Counted from the stretch's first letter, positions 51,671-62,971 are shown. The stretch: 64,000 bases of DNA from Paraburkholderia sprentiae WSM5005 (GCF_001865575.2 NZ_CP017562.2:2480001-2544000); one strand, 5' to 3'. Numbers and translations: made by a program. Notes: generated by a model from the sequence alone, not told the origin.

Positions 51671-52792
51671 TTACTTGTCGAGCACAATGCGAAGCATACG
51701 ACGCAGCGGCTCCGCCGCGCCCCACAGCAGCTGGTCGCCGACCGTGAAGGCCGACAGATATTCGCCGCCCATCGCGAGTTTGCGCACGCGGCCGACCGGC
51801 ACCGTCAGCGTACCAGTGACGACCGCCGGGGACAGATCGCGCATCGACGCATCACGTTCGTTCGGCACCACCTTGACCCAGTCGTTGCCCGACGCGAGGA
51901 TCCCGTTCACTTCGTCGAGCGGCACGTCCTTGTTCAGCTTGATCGTGAGCGCCTGCGAGTGGCAGCGCATCGCGCCGATCCGCACGCACAGACCGTCGAC
52001 CGGAATCGAGCCGGGCGTGCCCATGGCAGGCTTGCCGAGAATCTTGTTGGTTTCGGCGCCACCCTTCCACTCTTCCTTCGACATGCCGTTGCCGAGATCC
52101 TTGTCGATCCAGGGAATCAGCGAGCCCGCGAGCGGCACGCCAAAGTGATCGGTCGGCATGCTGTCGCTATTCATCGCGTTAAGCACGCGGCGGTCGATAT
52201 CAAGAATCGCCGACGCCGGATTCGCGAGTTCGTCCTTCACCGCGCCGTGCAGCGTGCCCATTTGCGACAGCAGTTCGCGCATGTTCTGCGCGCCCGCGCC
52301 CGATGCGGCTTGATAAGTCATGGCCGTCATCCAGTCGACCAGGTTTTCGCGGAACAGGCCGCCCAAGGCCATCAGCATCAGGCTTACCGTGCAGTTGCCG
52401 CCGATGAAGTTCTTCTGGCCTTTGACGAGCGCGTTCTTGATCACGTCGAGGTTGACCGGATCGAGGATGATGACCGCGTCGTCCTTCATGCGCAGCGACG
52501 ATGCCGCGTCGATCCAGTAGCCGTTCCAGCCCGCCGCGCGCAGCTTCGGGAACACTTCGTTCGTGTAGTCACCGCCCTGGCAGGAGATGATCGCGTCGCA
52601 CTTCTTCAGATCTTCGATCCTAGCCGCATCTTTGAGCTTGGTCTCGTTTTTGGCGAACGACGGCGCATTGCCGCCCGCGTTGCTGGTGCTGAAAAACACC
52701 GGTTCGATCAAGTCGAAATCGCCTTCCTGCTGCATGCGTTGCATCAGGACGCTGCCGACCATGCCGCGCCAACCTACGAGACCTACGTTCAT
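51671..52792 (-). CDS. asd: Aspartate-semialdehyde dehydrogenase
   Basis: A 373-aa enzyme that reduces aspartyl phosphate to the semialdehyde for lysine, diaminopimelate, methionine and threonine. The NADP motif [17 protein letters not shown] opens the protein; the catalytic Cys is in [15 protein letters not shown] and a conserved GAQNMREL follows. This is the gram-negative form (about 370 aa). The ATG is preceded by GAAGGG; the open frame 25 codons upstream is not needed. Confidence 0.97.
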   Translation of the reverse strand: MNVGLVGWRGMVGSVLMQRMQQEGDFDLIEPVFFSTSNAGGNAPSFAKNETKLKDAARIEDLKKCDAIISCQGGDYTNEVFPKLRAAGWNGYWIDAASSLRMKDDAVIILDPVNLDVIKNALVKGQKNFIGGNCTVSLMLMALGGLFRENLVDWMTAMTYQAASGAGAQNMRELLSQMGTLHGAVKDELANPASAILDIDRRVLNAMNSDSMPTDHFGVPLAGSLIPWIDKDLGNGMSKEEWKGGAETNKILGKPAMGTPGSIPVDGLCVRIGAMRCHSQALTIKLNKDVPLDEVNGILASGNDWVKVVPNERDASMRDLSPAVVTGTLTVPVGRVRKLAMGGEYLSAFTVGDQLLWGAAEPLRRMLRIVLDK

Positions 52793-53150
52793 GACTTCGT
52801 ACCCTTCGAATGGAAACTTCCCCGCATCTTTGCCCGCAGTGACCGCGCGGGGAAGATGGGCGGGCACGACGGACGATCAGCGCTTCGTGATCGTTTTCGG
52901 GGTAATCGTTTTGATGGTAATGGCGAACTCGATAACACGGGCGGTTGTGCCGTGCACTTTGGAAATCGAGGAGATTTGGGAGCTCTGAGCCATCGAAACA
53001 ATATACACGAAAACGGAAAACTGGCGGCGTTCTTCGCCGTATGACGCGCAAATCGGCCTTGTTTCAAGGGCCGATTCGCGATTTAAAAGACAGTATTGAC
53101 GAGCCGACTGCCGCTAGCCTCGCGCTGCGAGCGCATGCGTTGCACGCGCC
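52793..53150. other. Intergenic region between asd and leuB
   Basis: 358 bases without a credible gene. It is more AT-rich than its surroundings near 52900-53100 and contains a strong hairpin (53051-53076). It should carry the asd promoter and the end of the leucine operon transcript. Confidence 0.5.
53051..53076 (-). terminator. Hairpin downstream of leuB
   Basis: AATCGGCCTTG pairs with CAAGGGCCGATT around a three-base loop, with a single bulge. It lies 75 bases after the leuB stop. The T run is weak, so termination efficiency is uncertain. Confidence 0.45.
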
Positions 53151-54218
53151 TTACAGCGCGGCTACGACGGCATCGCCCATCGCGGCTGTGCCGACCTGCT
53201 TGCAACCCGGCGTGAGAATGTCGCCGGTACGATAGCCTTGCTCGAGCACCTTCTTCACCGCGGTTTCGATGCGATCGGCCTGCTCCGCCTTGTTCAGCGA
53301 ATAGCGCAGCATCATCGCGGCCGAGAGGATCGTGGCGAGCGGATTCGCCACGCCCTTGCCGGCGATATCCGGCGCTGAACCGTGCGACGGCTCATACAAG
53401 CCCTTGTTGTTCTTGTCGAGCGATGCCGACGGCAGCATGCCGATCGAGCCGGTCAACATGGCCGCCTCATCCGACAGGATGTCGCCGAACATATTGCCGG
53501 TCACGATGACGTCGAACGACTTCGGCGCCTTCACGAGCTGCATCGCGGCGTTGTCGACGTACATGTGCGACAGCTCGACGTCCGCGTATTCCTTCGATAC
53601 GTCGATCATCACGTCCTTCCAGAACTGCGACGTTTCGAGCACGTTGGCTTTGTCGACCGAGGTCAGCTTCTTGCCGCGCTTTTGCGCCGCCTGGAACGCG
53701 ACATGCGCGATGCGGCGCACTTCCGGTTCCGAATAGCGCATGGTGTCGAAGCCTTCCTTCGCGCCGGCGAACAGACCGTCCGGCGACGTACGCACGCCAC
53801 GCGGTGCGCCGAAGTAGATGTCGCCGTTCAGTTCGCGCACGATCAGGATGTCGAGACCCGACACGATCTCTTCCTTCAGCGACGACGCGCCCGTCAGTTG
53901 CGGGTAGCAGATCGCCGGGCGGAAGTTCGCGAAGAGTTCCAGGTGTTTGCGCAGACCGAGAATCGCCTGCTCGGGGCGCAGCGCGCGTTCGAGCTTGTCG
54001 TATTTCCAGTCGCCGACCGCGCCGAACAGGATCGCGTCGGCTTCCTTCGCGAGCGCGAGCGTCGAGTCGGGCAGCGGGTGGCCCTTCGCTTCGTAGCCCG
54101 CGCCGCCGACCGGCGCTTCTTCGAGTTCAAACTGCTCGCCGAGCACGTTCAGGACCTTTACGGCCTCCTTGACGATTTCGGGACCGATGCCGTCGCCCGG
54201 CAATACTGCGATCTTCAT
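53151..54218 (-). CDS. leuB: 3-isopropylmalate dehydrogenase
   Basis: A 355-aa NAD-dependent decarboxylating dehydrogenase, third step of leucine synthesis. Visible marks: [13 protein letters not shown] at the N-terminus, the substrate Arg cluster in [16 protein letters not shown], and the NAD signature [20 protein letters not shown] with [14 protein letters not shown]. The frame is open far upstream through leuD, but the ATG given is the normal start. It follows leuD by 26 bases. Confidence 0.97.
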   Translation of the reverse strand: MKIAVLPGDGIGPEIVKEAVKVLNVLGEQFELEEAPVGGAGYEAKGHPLPDSTLALAKEADAILFGAVGDWKYDKLERALRPEQAILGLRKHLELFANFRPAICYPQLTGASSLKEEIVSGLDILIVRELNGDIYFGAPRGVRTSPDGLFAGAKEGFDTMRYSEPEVRRIAHVAFQAAQKRGKKLTSVDKANVLETSQFWKDVMIDVSKEYADVELSHMYVDNAAMQLVKAPKSFDVIVTGNMFGDILSDEAAMLTGSIGMLPSASLDKNNKGLYEPSHGSAPDIAGKGVANPLATILSAAMMLRYSLNKAEQADRIETAVKKVLEQGYRTGDILTPGCKQVGTAAMGDAVVAAL

Positions 54219-54244
54219 GCGAATTCCTTGACTCATGGGTTCGT

Positions 54245-54898
54245 TTAACGGACGAGGCGATTGTTCAGCCACGGTTGTTTCGCGAGACGCTCCGCTTCGA
54301 ACTGGCGGATCTTGTCCGCGTGACGCAGCGTGAGGCCAATGTCGTCGAATCCGTTCAGCAGGCAGTACTTGCGAAACGCCGCGACTTCGAACGGATATTC
54401 GGTGCCGCCGTCGGCCATGCGCACCACTTGCGCTTCGAGGTCGACCGTCAGTTTGAAGCCGTTGAACGCATACGTTTCGTTGAACAGATGATCGACCTGC
54501 TGCTCGGTCAGCACGATCGGCAGCACGCCGTTCTTGAAGCAGTTGTTGTAGAAGATGTCCGCGAAGCTGGGCGCGATCAGCGCGCGAAAGCCGTACTGCT
54601 GCAACGCCCAAGGCGCGTGTTCGCGCGAACTGCCGCAGCCGAAATTCTTGCGCGCGAGCAGCACCGAGGCGCCCTGGTAGCGGGGCTGGTTCAGCACGAA
54701 GTCCGGGTTCAACGGACGCTTCGAGTTGTCCTGGCCCGGCTCGCCGTGGTCGAGATAGCGCCATTCGTCGAACGCATTCGGACCGAAGCCCGTGCGTTTG
54801 ATCGACTTCAGGAACTGCTTCGGGATGATCGCGTCCGTGTCGACGTTCTCGCGATCGAGCGGCGCCACGACGCCGGTGTGTACGGTGAATTTATCCAT
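54245..54898 (-). CDS. leuD: 3-isopropylmalate dehydratase small subunit
   Basis: A 217-aa swivel domain of isopropylmalate isomerase, partner of LeuC. Motifs include [16 protein letters not shown] and [15 protein letters not shown]. Length is normal for the bacterial form. Placed between the entericidin-like lipoprotein gene and leuB. Confidence 0.97.
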   Translation of the reverse strand: MDKFTVHTGVVAPLDRENVDTDAIIPKQFLKSIKRTGFGPNAFDEWRYLDHGEPGQDNSKRPLNPDFVLNQPRYQGASVLLARKNFGCGSSREHAPWALQQYGFRALIAPSFADIFYNNCFKNGVLPIVLTEQQVDHLFNETYAFNGFKLTVDLEAQVVRMADGGTEYPFEVAAFRKYCLLNGFDDIGLTLRHADKIRQFEAERLAKQPWLNNRLVR

Positions 54899-54983
54899 AA
54901 CGCTTGCGCCTGTTCAGGACCGGGCAATGCGACGGGCGGCTGGAGACCTTCGCGCCGCATCGCCGGCAAAAATCAAAAACCGC

Positions 54984-55139
54984 TTATTTCTCAGCGTGAT
55001 TGCTGATCGAATTGCCGAGGTGCGACATGTCCTCGCCGAACCCGTGCACCGTGTTGCAGCCGGCAAGACCGAGCAGGAGCCCGGCGAGCGTGCCGATTGC
55101 GAAGCGGCGCAATACAGTGATGCGATTCATGTTCTTCAT
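54984..55139 (-). CDS. Entericidin A/B-family lipoprotein
   Basis: A 51-aa lipoprotein. A basic N-terminus and hydrophobic core lead to the lipobox LAGC, with lipidation at Cys27; the 25-residue mature part HGFGEDMSHLGNSISNHAEK matches the EcnA/EcnB family. In enterics EcnB is a bacteriolytic peptide and EcnA its antidote; a single gene here cannot be assigned to either role. It starts eight bases after leuC and shares the leu transcript. A second Met directly upstream may be the start. Confidence 0.85.
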   Translation of the reverse strand: MKNMNRITVLRRFAIGTLAGLLLGLAGCNTVHGFGEDMSHLGNSISNHAEK

Positions 55140-55147
55140 CATGCGAT

Positions 55148-56557
55148 TTATCCAAGCTTGCGAATATCGACGAAATGTCCCTCGATGGCTGCAGCCGCGG
55201 CCATTGCGGGGCTCACCAGATGCGTGCGGCCACCGGCGCCCTGACGACCTTCGAAGTTCCGGTTCGACGTGGACGCGCAACGCTCGCCCGGCTCGAGCCG
55301 GTCGGCGTTCATGGCGAGACACATGGAGCAGCCCGGCTCGCGCCATTCGAAACCGGCGTCGGTAAAGACCTTGTCGAGACACTCACGCTCCGCTTGCGCC
55401 TTCACGAGACCCGAACCCGGCACGACCATCGCCAGACGGATGTTCGGTGCGACGCGGCGGCCGAGCTTCTTCACGACGTAAGCCGCGGCGCGAATGTCTT
55501 CGATGCGCGCGTTGGTGCACGACCCGATGAAGATTTTATCCGGCTTGATCGACTCGATCGGCGCGTTCGGCTCGAGCGCCATGTACTTGAGCGCGCGCTC
55601 CATCGCGTCGCGCTTGACCGGGTCCTTCTCGCGTTCCGGATCCGGCACGCGGCCGTCGACCGGCGTGACCATTTCCGGCGACGTGCCCCACGTGACTTGG
55701 GGCACGATTTCGGCAGCATTCAACTCGACTACGCGATCGAAATGCGCGCCGTCGTCCGACTTGAACTGCTTCCAATACTCGACCGCGTGATCCCACTCGA
55801 CGCCCTGCGGCGAGAACGGACGACCCTTCAGGTATTCGACCGTGGTGTCGTCGACGGCGACCATGCCGGCGCGCGCGCCCGCTTCGATCGCCATGTTGCA
55901 GACCGTCATACGGCCTTCCATCGACAGCGCACGGATCGTCGAGCCGCCGAATTCGATCGCGTAGCCGGTGCCGCCCGCCGTGCCGATCTTGCCGATGATC
56001 GCGAGCGCGATGTCCTTCGCGGTACAGCCGCGCGGCAGTTGGCCCTCGACTTTCACCAGCATGTTCTTGCTCTTCTTCTGCAGCAGCGTTTGCGTGGCCA
56101 GCACGTGCTCGACTTCCGACGTGCCGATGCCGTGCGCGAGCGCGCCGAACGCGCCGTGCGTGGACGTGTGCGAGTCGCCGCAGACGATCGTCATGCCCGG
56201 CAGCGTAGCGCCCTGTTCCGGCCCGATGATGTGGACGATGCCCTGGCGCAGGTCGTTCATCTTGAACTGCGTGATGCCGTAGGCGTCGCAGTTCGAGTCG
56301 AGCGTGTCGACCTGCAGCTTCGACACCGGATCGGCGATGCCGTGGCTGCGGTCCGTGGTCGGCACGTTGTGATCGGACACGGCCAGGTTCGCGCTGATGC
56401 GCCACACCGGACGCTTGGCCAGCTTCAGGCCTTCGAACGCCTGCGGGCTGGTCACTTCATGCAGCAGATGACGGTCGATGTAGAGAATCGCCGTGCCGTC
56501 GTCTTCCGTGTGAACCACGTGTGTGTTCCACAATTTGTCGTAGAGAGTCTGTGCCAT
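55148..56557 (-). CDS. leuC: 3-isopropylmalate dehydratase large subunit
   Basis: A 469-aa aconitase-family subunit carrying a [4Fe-4S] cluster. The cluster cysteines lie in [10 protein letters not shown] and ERCLDKV...CSMCLAMN (as IGSCTN and GCSMCLAMN). It isomerises 2- to 3-isopropylmalate with LeuD. The ATG before [14 protein letters not shown] is the standard start, with the frame open 42 codons further. First gene of leuC-ecn-leuD-leuB. Confidence 0.97.
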   Translation of the reverse strand: MAQTLYDKLWNTHVVHTEDDGTAILYIDRHLLHEVTSPQAFEGLKLAKRPVWRISANLAVSDHNVPTTDRSHGIADPVSKLQVDTLDSNCDAYGITQFKMNDLRQGIVHIIGPEQGATLPGMTIVCGDSHTSTHGAFGALAHGIGTSEVEHVLATQTLLQKKSKNMLVKVEGQLPRGCTAKDIALAIIGKIGTAGGTGYAIEFGGSTIRALSMEGRMTVCNMAIEAGARAGMVAVDDTTVEYLKGRPFSPQGVEWDHAVEYWKQFKSDDGAHFDRVVELNAAEIVPQVTWGTSPEMVTPVDGRVPDPEREKDPVKRDAMERALKYMALEPNAPIESIKPDKIFIGSCTNARIEDIRAAAYVVKKLGRRVAPNIRLAMVVPGSGLVKAQAERECLDKVFTDAGFEWREPGCSMCLAMNADRLEPGERCASTSNRNFEGRQGAGGRTHLVSPAMAAAAAIEGHFVDIRKLG

Positions 56558-56600
56558 GGTATGCGGGGTAGTAATGACTGCGGGCTGACTGTGTCGATCG

Positions 56601-56606
56601 ATTATG
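56601..56606 (-). promoter_or_regulatory. Candidate -10 element of the leuC operon
   Basis: CATAAT on the minus strand, 44 bases before the leuC ATG, in the gap between the gltA terminator and leuC. The -35 is not convincing. Confidence 0.35.
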
Positions 56607-56765
56607 CCACGCGATGCACCGCGATGGGCTGCTCGGACGGCGAAAAAACCGATAAAAAACAGGGAGTTGGCTGGTAGTGGCAATACCTGTATCGAGGTTA
56701 CCCGGCAAGCGTGATCCCGGCGGCGCCCATGCGCCGCCTACGCGACCGGCAGCGGCGGCAGAAAC

Positions 56766-56800
56766 AAAAACGCCCCAGCGGGTAGACCCGTTGAGGCGTT
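56766..56800 (-). terminator. Intrinsic terminator after gltA
   Basis: On the minus strand AACGCC...GGCGTT form the outer stem of a long hairpin (about 15 bp with one mismatch and one G-T pair) with a two-base loop, followed by a T run. It lies 75 bases after the gltA stop and ends the sdh-gltA operon. Confidence 0.8.
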
Positions 56801-56875
56801 CCATTCGCTCCGATTTCGCGCGCCTGCGCGGCACAAATGCCGCGACGAAGCGCGCTTATCGGCGTCGGTCAGCGG

Positions 56876-58177
56876 TTAGCGCTGTGCGATCGGCTTCGCT
56901 TCACGCAGCGTCTCGCCGATGAACAGCTGACGCGGACGGCCGATCTTCTGCTCGGGATCGGCGATCATTTCGTTCCACTGCGCAATCCAGCCGACGGTAC
57001 GTGCCATCGCGAAGATACACGTGAACATCGACGTCGGAATGCCCAGCGCGCGCTGCACGATACCCGAGTAGAAGTCGACGTTCGGGTACAGCTTGCGCGA
57101 CACGAAGTATTCGTCTTCGAGCGCGATCTTTTCGAGTTCCATCGCGAGCTTGAACAGCGGGTCGTCGTGCAGGCCCAGCTCTTCGAGCACTTCGTGGCAG
57201 GTTTCGCGCATCAGCTTCGCGCGCGGGTCGTAGTTCTTGTAGACCCGGTGGCCGAAGCCCATCAGCTTCACGCCCGAGTTCTTGTCCTTCACCTGCTTGA
57301 TGAACTCATGAATGTTGTCGACCGAGCCGATTTCTTCCAGCATGTTCAGCGCGGCTTCGTTCGCACCGCCATGAGCCGGGCCCCACAAACACGCGATACC
57401 CGCCGCGATACACGCGAACGGATTCGCACCCGACGAACCCGCGAGACGCACGGTCGACGTCGACGCGTTCTGCTCGTGGTCCGCGTGCAGGATCAGGATG
57501 CGGTCGAGCGCGCGCACCAGCACGTCGTTGACCTCGTAGTCTTCGCACGGGTTCGAGAACATCATGCGCATGAAGTTCGCGCTGTACGACAGGTCGTTCT
57601 TCGGATAAACGAACGGCTGGCCGATGCTGTACTTGTACGCCATCGCGACCAGCGTGGGCAGCTTCGCGATCATGCGGATCGCCGACACTTCGCGGTGATG
57701 CGGATTATTGATGTCGAGCGAGTCGTGATAGAAGGCCGACAGTGCGCCGACTGCGGCAACCAGAATCGCCATCGGATGCGCGTCGCGACGGAAGCCGCGG
57801 AAGAAGAACTGCATCTGCTCGTGCACCATCGTGTGCTTCGTGACGGTGCCGACGAATTGGGCTTTTTGCTGCGCGTTCGGCAGTTCGCCGTTCAGCAGCA
57901 GGTAGCAGGTTTCGAGGAAGTCGGCGTTTTGCGCGAGGTTGTCGATCGGATAGCCGCGGTAGAGCAGTTCGCCCTTGTCGCCGTCGATGTAGGTGATCGC
58001 CGAATTACACGCCGCCGTCGACATGAAGCCCGGGTCGTACGTGAATTTGCCGGTCTGGCCGTACAGTTTGCGAATGTCGATTACATCCGGGCCAATGGTG
58101 CCTTTGTAGATCGGCATTTCGACGCTCGGCGAATTATCGCTGAACGATAGCGTGGCTTTAACATCTGACGGGGTCAT
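56876..58177 (-). CDS. gltA: Citrate synthase
   Basis: A 433-aa type II citrate synthase. Catalytic regions are visible: [20 protein letters not shown] (His) and [14 protein letters not shown] (His and Asp). Length and the N-terminal beta domain match the hexameric, NADH-regulated gram-negative form. It is last in the sdhCDAB-sdhE-gltA series and ends at an intrinsic terminator. Confidence 0.97.
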   Translation of the reverse strand: MTPSDVKATLSFSDNSPSVEMPIYKGTIGPDVIDIRKLYGQTGKFTYDPGFMSTAACNSAITYIDGDKGELLYRGYPIDNLAQNADFLETCYLLLNGELPNAQQKAQFVGTVTKHTMVHEQMQFFFRGFRRDAHPMAILVAAVGALSAFYHDSLDINNPHHREVSAIRMIAKLPTLVAMAYKYSIGQPFVYPKNDLSYSANFMRMMFSNPCEDYEVNDVLVRALDRILILHADHEQNASTSTVRLAGSSGANPFACIAAGIACLWGPAHGGANEAALNMLEEIGSVDNIHEFIKQVKDKNSGVKLMGFGHRVYKNYDPRAKLMRETCHEVLEELGLHDDPLFKLAMELEKIALEDEYFVSRKLYPNVDFYSGIVQRALGIPTSMFTCIFAMARTVGWIAQWNEMIADPEQKIGRPRQLFIGETLREAKPIAQR

Positions 58178-58249
58178 AGCACATCCTCAATCGAAGTATG
58201 GATACAGGGTTTCGATAATCGCACACCTGGAACAACGGACCGGCGGCGC

Positions 58250-58522
58250 TCAAGCGTTGCGCAGCAACTCCAGAACCCGGACCACGTCCGGATCGGCCAG
58301 ATCGCCTTCTGGTTCCTTGCGCGCGAGCAGCAAGTCCATCAGGTCGTTATCGCTCAACTCCAGCAGGCGGGTGAGTGCGCCCACGTCGGCATCGCTGAGG
58401 TCATGCTCATATCGGCTGAAAAAACGCTCGAAAATCAAGTCGTTTTCCAGCAGGCCCCGACGTGCGCGCCAGCGAAGACGCGCGCGGCGGAGAGGGTCGG
58501 ACTGATGCGATGTTTCGGTCAT
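58250..58522 (-). CDS. sdhE: FAD assembly factor SdhE
   Basis: A 90-aa protein that promotes covalent flavinylation of SdhA. The RGxxE motif appears as RGLLEND near residue 22, followed by FERFFSRYEHDLSDADV as in the family. The ATG nine codons into the open frame is chosen because the upstream extension is not conserved-looking. It lies between sdhB and gltA, fitting its role. Confidence 0.92.
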   Translation of the reverse strand: MTETSHQSDPLRRARLRWRARRGLLENDLIFERFFSRYEHDLSDADVGALTRLLELSDNDLMDLLLARKEPEGDLADPDVVRVLELLRNA

Positions 58523-58601
58523 GTCGGTACGCCCCGCGCCCCGGCGCACAGACCGCCCTCTCGGGGACAGCGCGCGCCAGGGAGCGCGGGGCTCATTGAT
58601 A

Positions 58602-59306
58602 CTAGACAGTGCGGCGAACCATCAATTCCTTGATCTTGCCGATCGCCTTGGTCGGGTTCAGGCCCTTCGGGCAAACGTCGACGCAGTTCATGATCGTGTG
58701 GCAACGGAACAGACGGTACGGATCTTCCAGGTTGTCGAGGCGCTCGCCGGTTGCCTGGTCGCGGCTGTCCGCGATGAAGCGGTAGGCCTGCAGCAGACCA
58801 GCCGGGCCGACGAACTTGTCCGGGTTCCACCAGAAGCTCGGGCACGACGTCGAGCAGCTCGCGCACAGGATACATTCGTACAGGCCGTCGAGCTCGTCGC
58901 GTTCTTCCGGCGACTGCAGACGTTCCTTTTCCGGCGGCGGCGTGTCGTTGATCAGGTACGGCTTGATCGAGTGATACTGGTTGAAGAACTGCGTGAAGTC
59001 GCAGATCAGGTCACGCACGACGGGCAGACCCGGCAGCGGACGCAGCACGATCTTCTGCGGCAGGTCGTTCAGGTTCGTCAGGCACGCGAGGCCGTTCTTG
59101 CCGTTGATGTTCATTGCGTCCGAACCGCACACGCCTTCACGGCACGAGCGACGGAACGACAAGGTTTCGTCGAGCGCCTTCAGCTTGATGAGCGCGTCGA
59201 GCAGCATGCGTTCGTGCGAGTCGATTTCGATCTCGTACGTTTGCATGCGCGGTGCCGCGTCCTTGTCCGGATCGTAGCGGTAAATTTCAAATGTACGCTT
59301 GGCCAT
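58602..59306 (-). CDS. sdhB: Succinate dehydrogenase iron-sulfur subunit
   Basis: A 234-aa subunit with three clusters: [2Fe-2S] ligands in [20 protein letters not shown] and the following AC, [4Fe-4S] in [12 protein letters not shown], and [3Fe-4S] in [14 protein letters not shown]. It carries electrons from SdhA to the quinone site. The ATG before [13 protein letters not shown] is the normal start. 26 bases after sdhA. Confidence 0.97.
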   Translation of the reverse strand: MAKRTFEIYRYDPDKDAAPRMQTYEIEIDSHERMLLDALIKLKALDETLSFRRSCREGVCGSDAMNINGKNGLACLTNLNDLPQKIVLRPLPGLPVVRDLICDFTQFFNQYHSIKPYLINDTPPPEKERLQSPEERDELDGLYECILCASCSTSCPSFWWNPDKFVGPAGLLQAYRFIADSRDQATGERLDNLEDPYRLFRCHTIMNCVDVCPKGLNPTKAIGKIKELMVRRTV

Positions 59307-59332
59307 TTCTCTGAATTCCTTTGACTTGTGCC

Positions 59333-61108
59333 TTAGAAGGTACGCGCTTTCGGCGGCACCGATTCGACGGTCAGCGGCTTCATGTGAACCGGCTTGTAGT
59401 CGAGGCGATCGCCTTCGCTGAACCACAACGTATGACGCAGCCAGTTTTCGTCATCACGATGTTCGAAGTCGTTTTGCGCGTGCGCGCCACGGCTTTCCTT
59501 GCGCGCTTCGGCGGAGACCATCGTGGCGCGCGCCACTTCGATCAGGTTCGCCACTTCGAGCGCTTCGATACGGGCCGTGTTGAAGACCTTCGACTTGTCC
59601 TTCAGATGGATATGGTCGACGCGTGCGGCCACTTCGCGGATGGCTTCGACGCCTTCAGCCAGCAGGGCCGACGTGCGGAACACGCCAGCGTGCTTCTGCA
59701 TCGTGCCGCGGATGTCGTTCGCGACCGACTGCGCGTACTCGCCCGAGGACGAATTATCCAGCTTCGCCAGACGCGACAGCGCGAAGTCGGCTGCATCTGC
59801 CGGCAGCGGCTTGTGTTCCTTCAGTTCCTTCACGTGCTTGACGATGTGGTTGCCCGCAGCGCGGCCGAACACCACGAGGTCGAGCAGCGAGTTCGTGCCG
59901 AGACGGTTCGCGCCGTGCACCGACACGCACGAGCATTCGCCCACTGCGTAGAAACCGTTGACGACTTCTTCGTGGCCGCGCGGCGTACCGACGACCTGGC
60001 CGTTGATGCTCGTCGGAATACCGCCCATCTGGTAGTGGATGGTCGGCACGACCGGGATCGGCTCTTTAATACAGTCGACGTTCGCGAACTTCAGCGCGAT
60101 TTCGCGGATCGACGGCAGACGCTTCATGATCGTCTCGGCGCCGATGTGCGACAGGTCGAGCAGCACGTGATCCTTGTTCGGACCGACGCCGCGGCCTTCC
60201 TTGATTTCCTGGTCCATCGAACGCGAAACGAAGTCGCGCGGCGCCAGATCTTTCAGCGTCGGCGCGTAGCGCTCCATGAAGCGCTCACCGTTCGAGTTAC
60301 GCAGAATACCGCCTTCGCCGCGCACACCTTCGGTGATCAGCACGCCCGCGCCGGCCACGCCGGTCGGGTGGAATTGCCAGAACTCCATGTCCTGCAGCGC
60401 GATGCCCGAACGGGCCGCCATGCCGAGGCCGTCGCCGGTGTTGATGAAAGCGTTGGTCGATGCCGCGAAGATCCGGCCCGCGCCGCCCGTGGCGAACAGC
60501 GTGGTCTTGCCTTCGAGGATGTAGACGTCGCCCGTTTCCATTTCCAGCGCGGTCACGCCCAGCACGTCGCCGTCGGCGTCGCGGATCAGGTCCAGCGCCA
60601 TCCATTCGACGAAGAATTGCGTCTTGGCAGCCACGTTCTGCTGGTACAGCGTGTGCAGCAGCGCGTGACCGGTACGGTCAGCCGCCGCGCAAGCGCGTTG
60701 CACCGGCTTTTCGCCGTAGTTCGCGGTGTGGCCGCCGAACGGGCGCTGATAGATCGTGCCGTCGGCGTTGCGGTCGAACGGCATGCCGAAGTGTTCGAGT
60801 TCGTAGACGGCGTTGGGCGCTTCACGGCACATGAATTCGATCGCGTCCTGGTCGCCGAGCCAGTCGGAGCCCTTGATCGTGTCGTAGAAGTGGTAGTGCC
60901 AATTGTCTTCGCTCATGTTGCCGAGCGAAGCGCCGATGCCGCCCTGGGCAGCGACCGTGTGCGAACGCGTCGGGAACACCTTGGACAGCACGCAGACCGA
61001 CAGACCGGCGCGCGCGAGTTGCAGCGACGCGCGCATTCCCGAGCCGCCCGCGCCGACGATGACCACGTCGAAGCGGCGACGCGGCAGAGAATTCTTGATT
61101 GCAACCAT
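59333..61108 (-). CDS. sdhA: Succinate dehydrogenase flavoprotein subunit
   Basis: A 591-aa subunit that oxidises succinate. FAD motif [17 protein letters not shown]; the FAD-linking His50 is in [10 protein letters not shown]; the active-site stretch includes GGHTANYG and [15 protein letters not shown]. Full normal length. Starts four bases after sdhD ends. Confidence 0.97.
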   Translation of the reverse strand: MVAIKNSLPRRRFDVVIVGAGGSGMRASLQLARAGLSVCVLSKVFPTRSHTVAAQGGIGASLGNMSEDNWHYHFYDTIKGSDWLGDQDAIEFMCREAPNAVYELEHFGMPFDRNADGTIYQRPFGGHTANYGEKPVQRACAAADRTGHALLHTLYQQNVAAKTQFFVEWMALDLIRDADGDVLGVTALEMETGDVYILEGKTTLFATGGAGRIFAASTNAFINTGDGLGMAARSGIALQDMEFWQFHPTGVAGAGVLITEGVRGEGGILRNSNGERFMERYAPTLKDLAPRDFVSRSMDQEIKEGRGVGPNKDHVLLDLSHIGAETIMKRLPSIREIALKFANVDCIKEPIPVVPTIHYQMGGIPTSINGQVVGTPRGHEEVVNGFYAVGECSCVSVHGANRLGTNSLLDLVVFGRAAGNHIVKHVKELKEHKPLPADAADFALSRLAKLDNSSSGEYAQSVANDIRGTMQKHAGVFRTSALLAEGVEAIREVAARVDHIHLKDKSKVFNTARIEALEVANLIEVARATMVSAEARKESRGAHAQNDFEHRDDENWLRHTLWFSEGDRLDYKPVHMKPLTVESVPPKARTF

Positions 61109-61112
61109 GCTT

Positions 61113-61481
61113 TTATACTCTCCAGAGAATCTGCGCAGCGTAGCCCGCACATGCGAGCAGCCAGAGGATCGTCAGCGCCTGAAGGACGAGACGCGTGCCA
61201 ACGGGCTTCACGTAATCCATCCAGATGTCACGAATGCCAACCCACGCGTGATAGAACAGCGAGAGAAGCGTGACGAACGTGGCGAGCTTCATCCACTGCG
61301 TCGCGAAGATCGACGCCCAGCCGTCGTACGAGAAGTCGCGCGCGAGGAAGAACCAGGCGAGCAGAATCACGGTGTAGACCGCCATCACGCAAGCGGTGAT
61401 GCGTTGCGCGAGCCAGTCGCGCAGACCGTAATGTGCGCCGACGACGAGACGCTTCGAACCGATTCGGTTATTGGCTGCCAT
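61113..61481 (-). CDS. sdhD: Succinate dehydrogenase membrane anchor subunit
   Basis: A 122-aa protein with three transmembrane helices (about 28-47, 62-80, 95-118). [18 protein letters not shown] and [16 protein letters not shown] are typical, including the His that helps hold heme b and the quinone-site region. Start three bases after sdhC. Confidence 0.93.
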   Translation of the reverse strand: MAANNRIGSKRLVVGAHYGLRDWLAQRITACVMAVYTVILLAWFFLARDFSYDGWASIFATQWMKLATFVTLLSLFYHAWVGIRDIWMDYVKPVGTRLVLQALTILWLLACAGYAAQILWRV

Positions 61482-61484
61482 TTT

Positions 61485-61901
61485 TTAGAATGCTCCGAAC
61501 AGTTTTGCCGCGAATGCGATGGTGAGCAGCGACGACACGACGATCACGACGATGGAGGTCGACTTACCCTTCTCCTTCGACACGGCATCGTGGTTGGTGT
61601 CCATCAGCAGGTGACGGACGCCGGCGCAGAAGTGAAACAGAAAAGCCCACGCGAGCACGAGCGTGATGAGCTTGACGATGATATTGGAGAGGAAGCCCTT
61701 GAAGACTTCGAAGCTCAGTTCGGAAGTCAGGCTCTGATCGAAGAGGAACAGCAGGAACGGAAGGAAGAGAAACAACAAGGCACCGCTCACGCGATGCAGA
61801 ATCGACACGCGCCCCGCCAGCGGGAGACGGTATGCCGTCAGTATTTGCCCGATACCGATGTTCCGGAATTCCGGCCTCGGTTTTTTTACGGCTTCTGCCA
61901 T
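61485..61901 (-). CDS. sdhC: Succinate dehydrogenase cytochrome b556 subunit
   Basis: A 138-aa three-helix subunit. RPEFRNIGIGQILTAYRLPL at the start and SILHRVSGALLFLFLPFLLF (quinone-site Ser and Arg) identify it; the C-terminal HFCAGVRHLLMDTNHD supplies a heme-b His. First gene of the sdh operon; a 157-base gap with an AT-rich stretch (about 61922-61960) separates it from gntR and should hold its promoter. Confidence 0.95.
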   Translation of the reverse strand: MAEAVKKPRPEFRNIGIGQILTAYRLPLAGRVSILHRVSGALLFLFLPFLLFLFDQSLTSELSFEVFKGFLSNIIVKLITLVLAWAFLFHFCAGVRHLLMDTNHDAVSKEKGKSTSIVVIVVSSLLTIAFAAKLFGAF

Positions 61902-62058
61902 GCTAGACCCCTACTATGTAGTCACACTAATCCGCAATTTTAGCGCCTTTTTATATCGCGCTGCAGCGAAAACCACGCTGGGTCTTTTGCGGCGCGCGCA
62001 ATGAAAGCGCCTTTCGATGGGCAGGCGTGTGGGACGCCGCGCCTCGTTTCAGCCCGAT

Positions 62059-62859
62059 TCAACTCAGATCGTTCTGATAGTAATACCCGGTTGTGACATA
62101 CCAACCTCGACGGACTTCGACCGGCCGGTCCCCGTACGTATAGGACACGCGTTCGACCGAGAGCAACGGAAAACCCGCTGGCACATGCAGCAGGTCCGCC
62201 ACCGCAGGCTCCGCCGCGACCGCGCGGATTTTTTCCGTCGCGCGAATCATGCGCGTGCCGAATTCCGTCTCGAACATCGCGTAGAGAGGACCCTTGTACT
62301 CGGACAGCCGCTCGAGCGTGAGCCCGCGGAACACCGCGCCGGGCAGCCAGATTTCGTCGAGCACGGTGACTTCGCCGTCGAACTGCAGCAAACGCTTGAT
62401 CAGCACGACCGGATCAGCGGGCTTCAGATCGAGCTGCCGAGCAATTTCCGCCGACGCGCGCAGCCGCCGGCATTCGAGCAGACGGCTCACGTGCGGGTGC
62501 TCGGCGCCGTCGTCGGCGAGCAATCTGAGAAAGCGGAATTGCGCGCGCTCTTCGTTGTGCGTCGCAACGAATGTGCCCTTGCCCTGGCGGCGCACCAGCA
62601 GGTTGTCGGCGGCCAGTTCGTCGATCGCCTTGCGCACGGTGCCTTGGCTCACCCTGAAACGCGCGGCCAGTTCGACTTCACTCGGAATGATCTCGCCCGG
62701 CTTCCATTCGCCGCTTTCGAGGCTCTGCGTAATCAAGCCCTTGATCTGTTGATACAACGGGCTGAAGGTCGGCGACGCAGCAGGAGAAACAGCGGATACA
62801 CCTTCGCCCGCGGCCCCCTGGCCATTCGGGTTCGCAGGATTCGCCGGGTTCGAATTCAT
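62059..62859 (-). CDS. GntR-family (HutC/UTRA) transcriptional regulator
   Basis: A 266-aa regulator. A Pro/Ala/Asn-rich tail of about 30 residues precedes the winged helix-turn-helix (PLYQQIKGLITQSLESGEW, then SEVELAARFRVSQGTVRKAI and RRQGKGTFV). Residues about 120-260 form a UTRA ligand-binding domain. It is divergent from mdh and sits in front of sdhC, so it probably controls TCA-cycle genes; a perfect palindrome at 62917-62932 is its likely operator. Ligand unknown. Confidence 0.9.
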   Translation of the reverse strand: MNSNPANPANPNGQGAAGEGVSAVSPAASPTFSPLYQQIKGLITQSLESGEWKPGEIIPSEVELAARFRVSQGTVRKAIDELAADNLLVRRQGKGTFVATHNEERAQFRFLRLLADDGAEHPHVSRLLECRRLRASAEIARQLDLKPADPVVLIKRLLQFDGEVTVLDEIWLPGAVFRGLTLERLSEYKGPLYAMFETEFGTRMIRATEKIRAVAAEPAVADLLHVPAGFPLLSVERVSYTYGDRPVEVRRGWYVTTGYYYQNDLS

Positions 62860-62916
62860 GCGCGCATTTCATCATAAAGGGCTGGGGCGCGTCTAGGGTT
62901 TTTCCCGGGATAGATG

Positions 62917-62932
62917 TGTCTTATATAAGACA
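62917..62932. promoter_or_regulatory. Perfect 16-bp palindrome, likely GntR operator
   Basis: TGTCTTATATAAGACA is a perfect AT-rich palindrome. It ends 11 bases before the -35 of the mdh promoter and lies 58 bases before the gntR start, so one site could serve both. A further ATAAGA directly after it repeats one half-site as a direct repeat. Confidence 0.75.
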
Positions 62933-62942
62933 TAAGATACGG

Positions 62943-62971
62943 TTGACTTTGTCCCTTTCAACTCCTACACT
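62943..62971 (+). promoter_or_regulatory. Sigma70-type promoter directed toward mdh
   Basis: TTGACT and TACACT separated by exactly 17 bases, the best promoter match seen in the window. Transcription from it would start near 62978 and give mdh a leader of about 420 bases. Confidence 0.65.
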
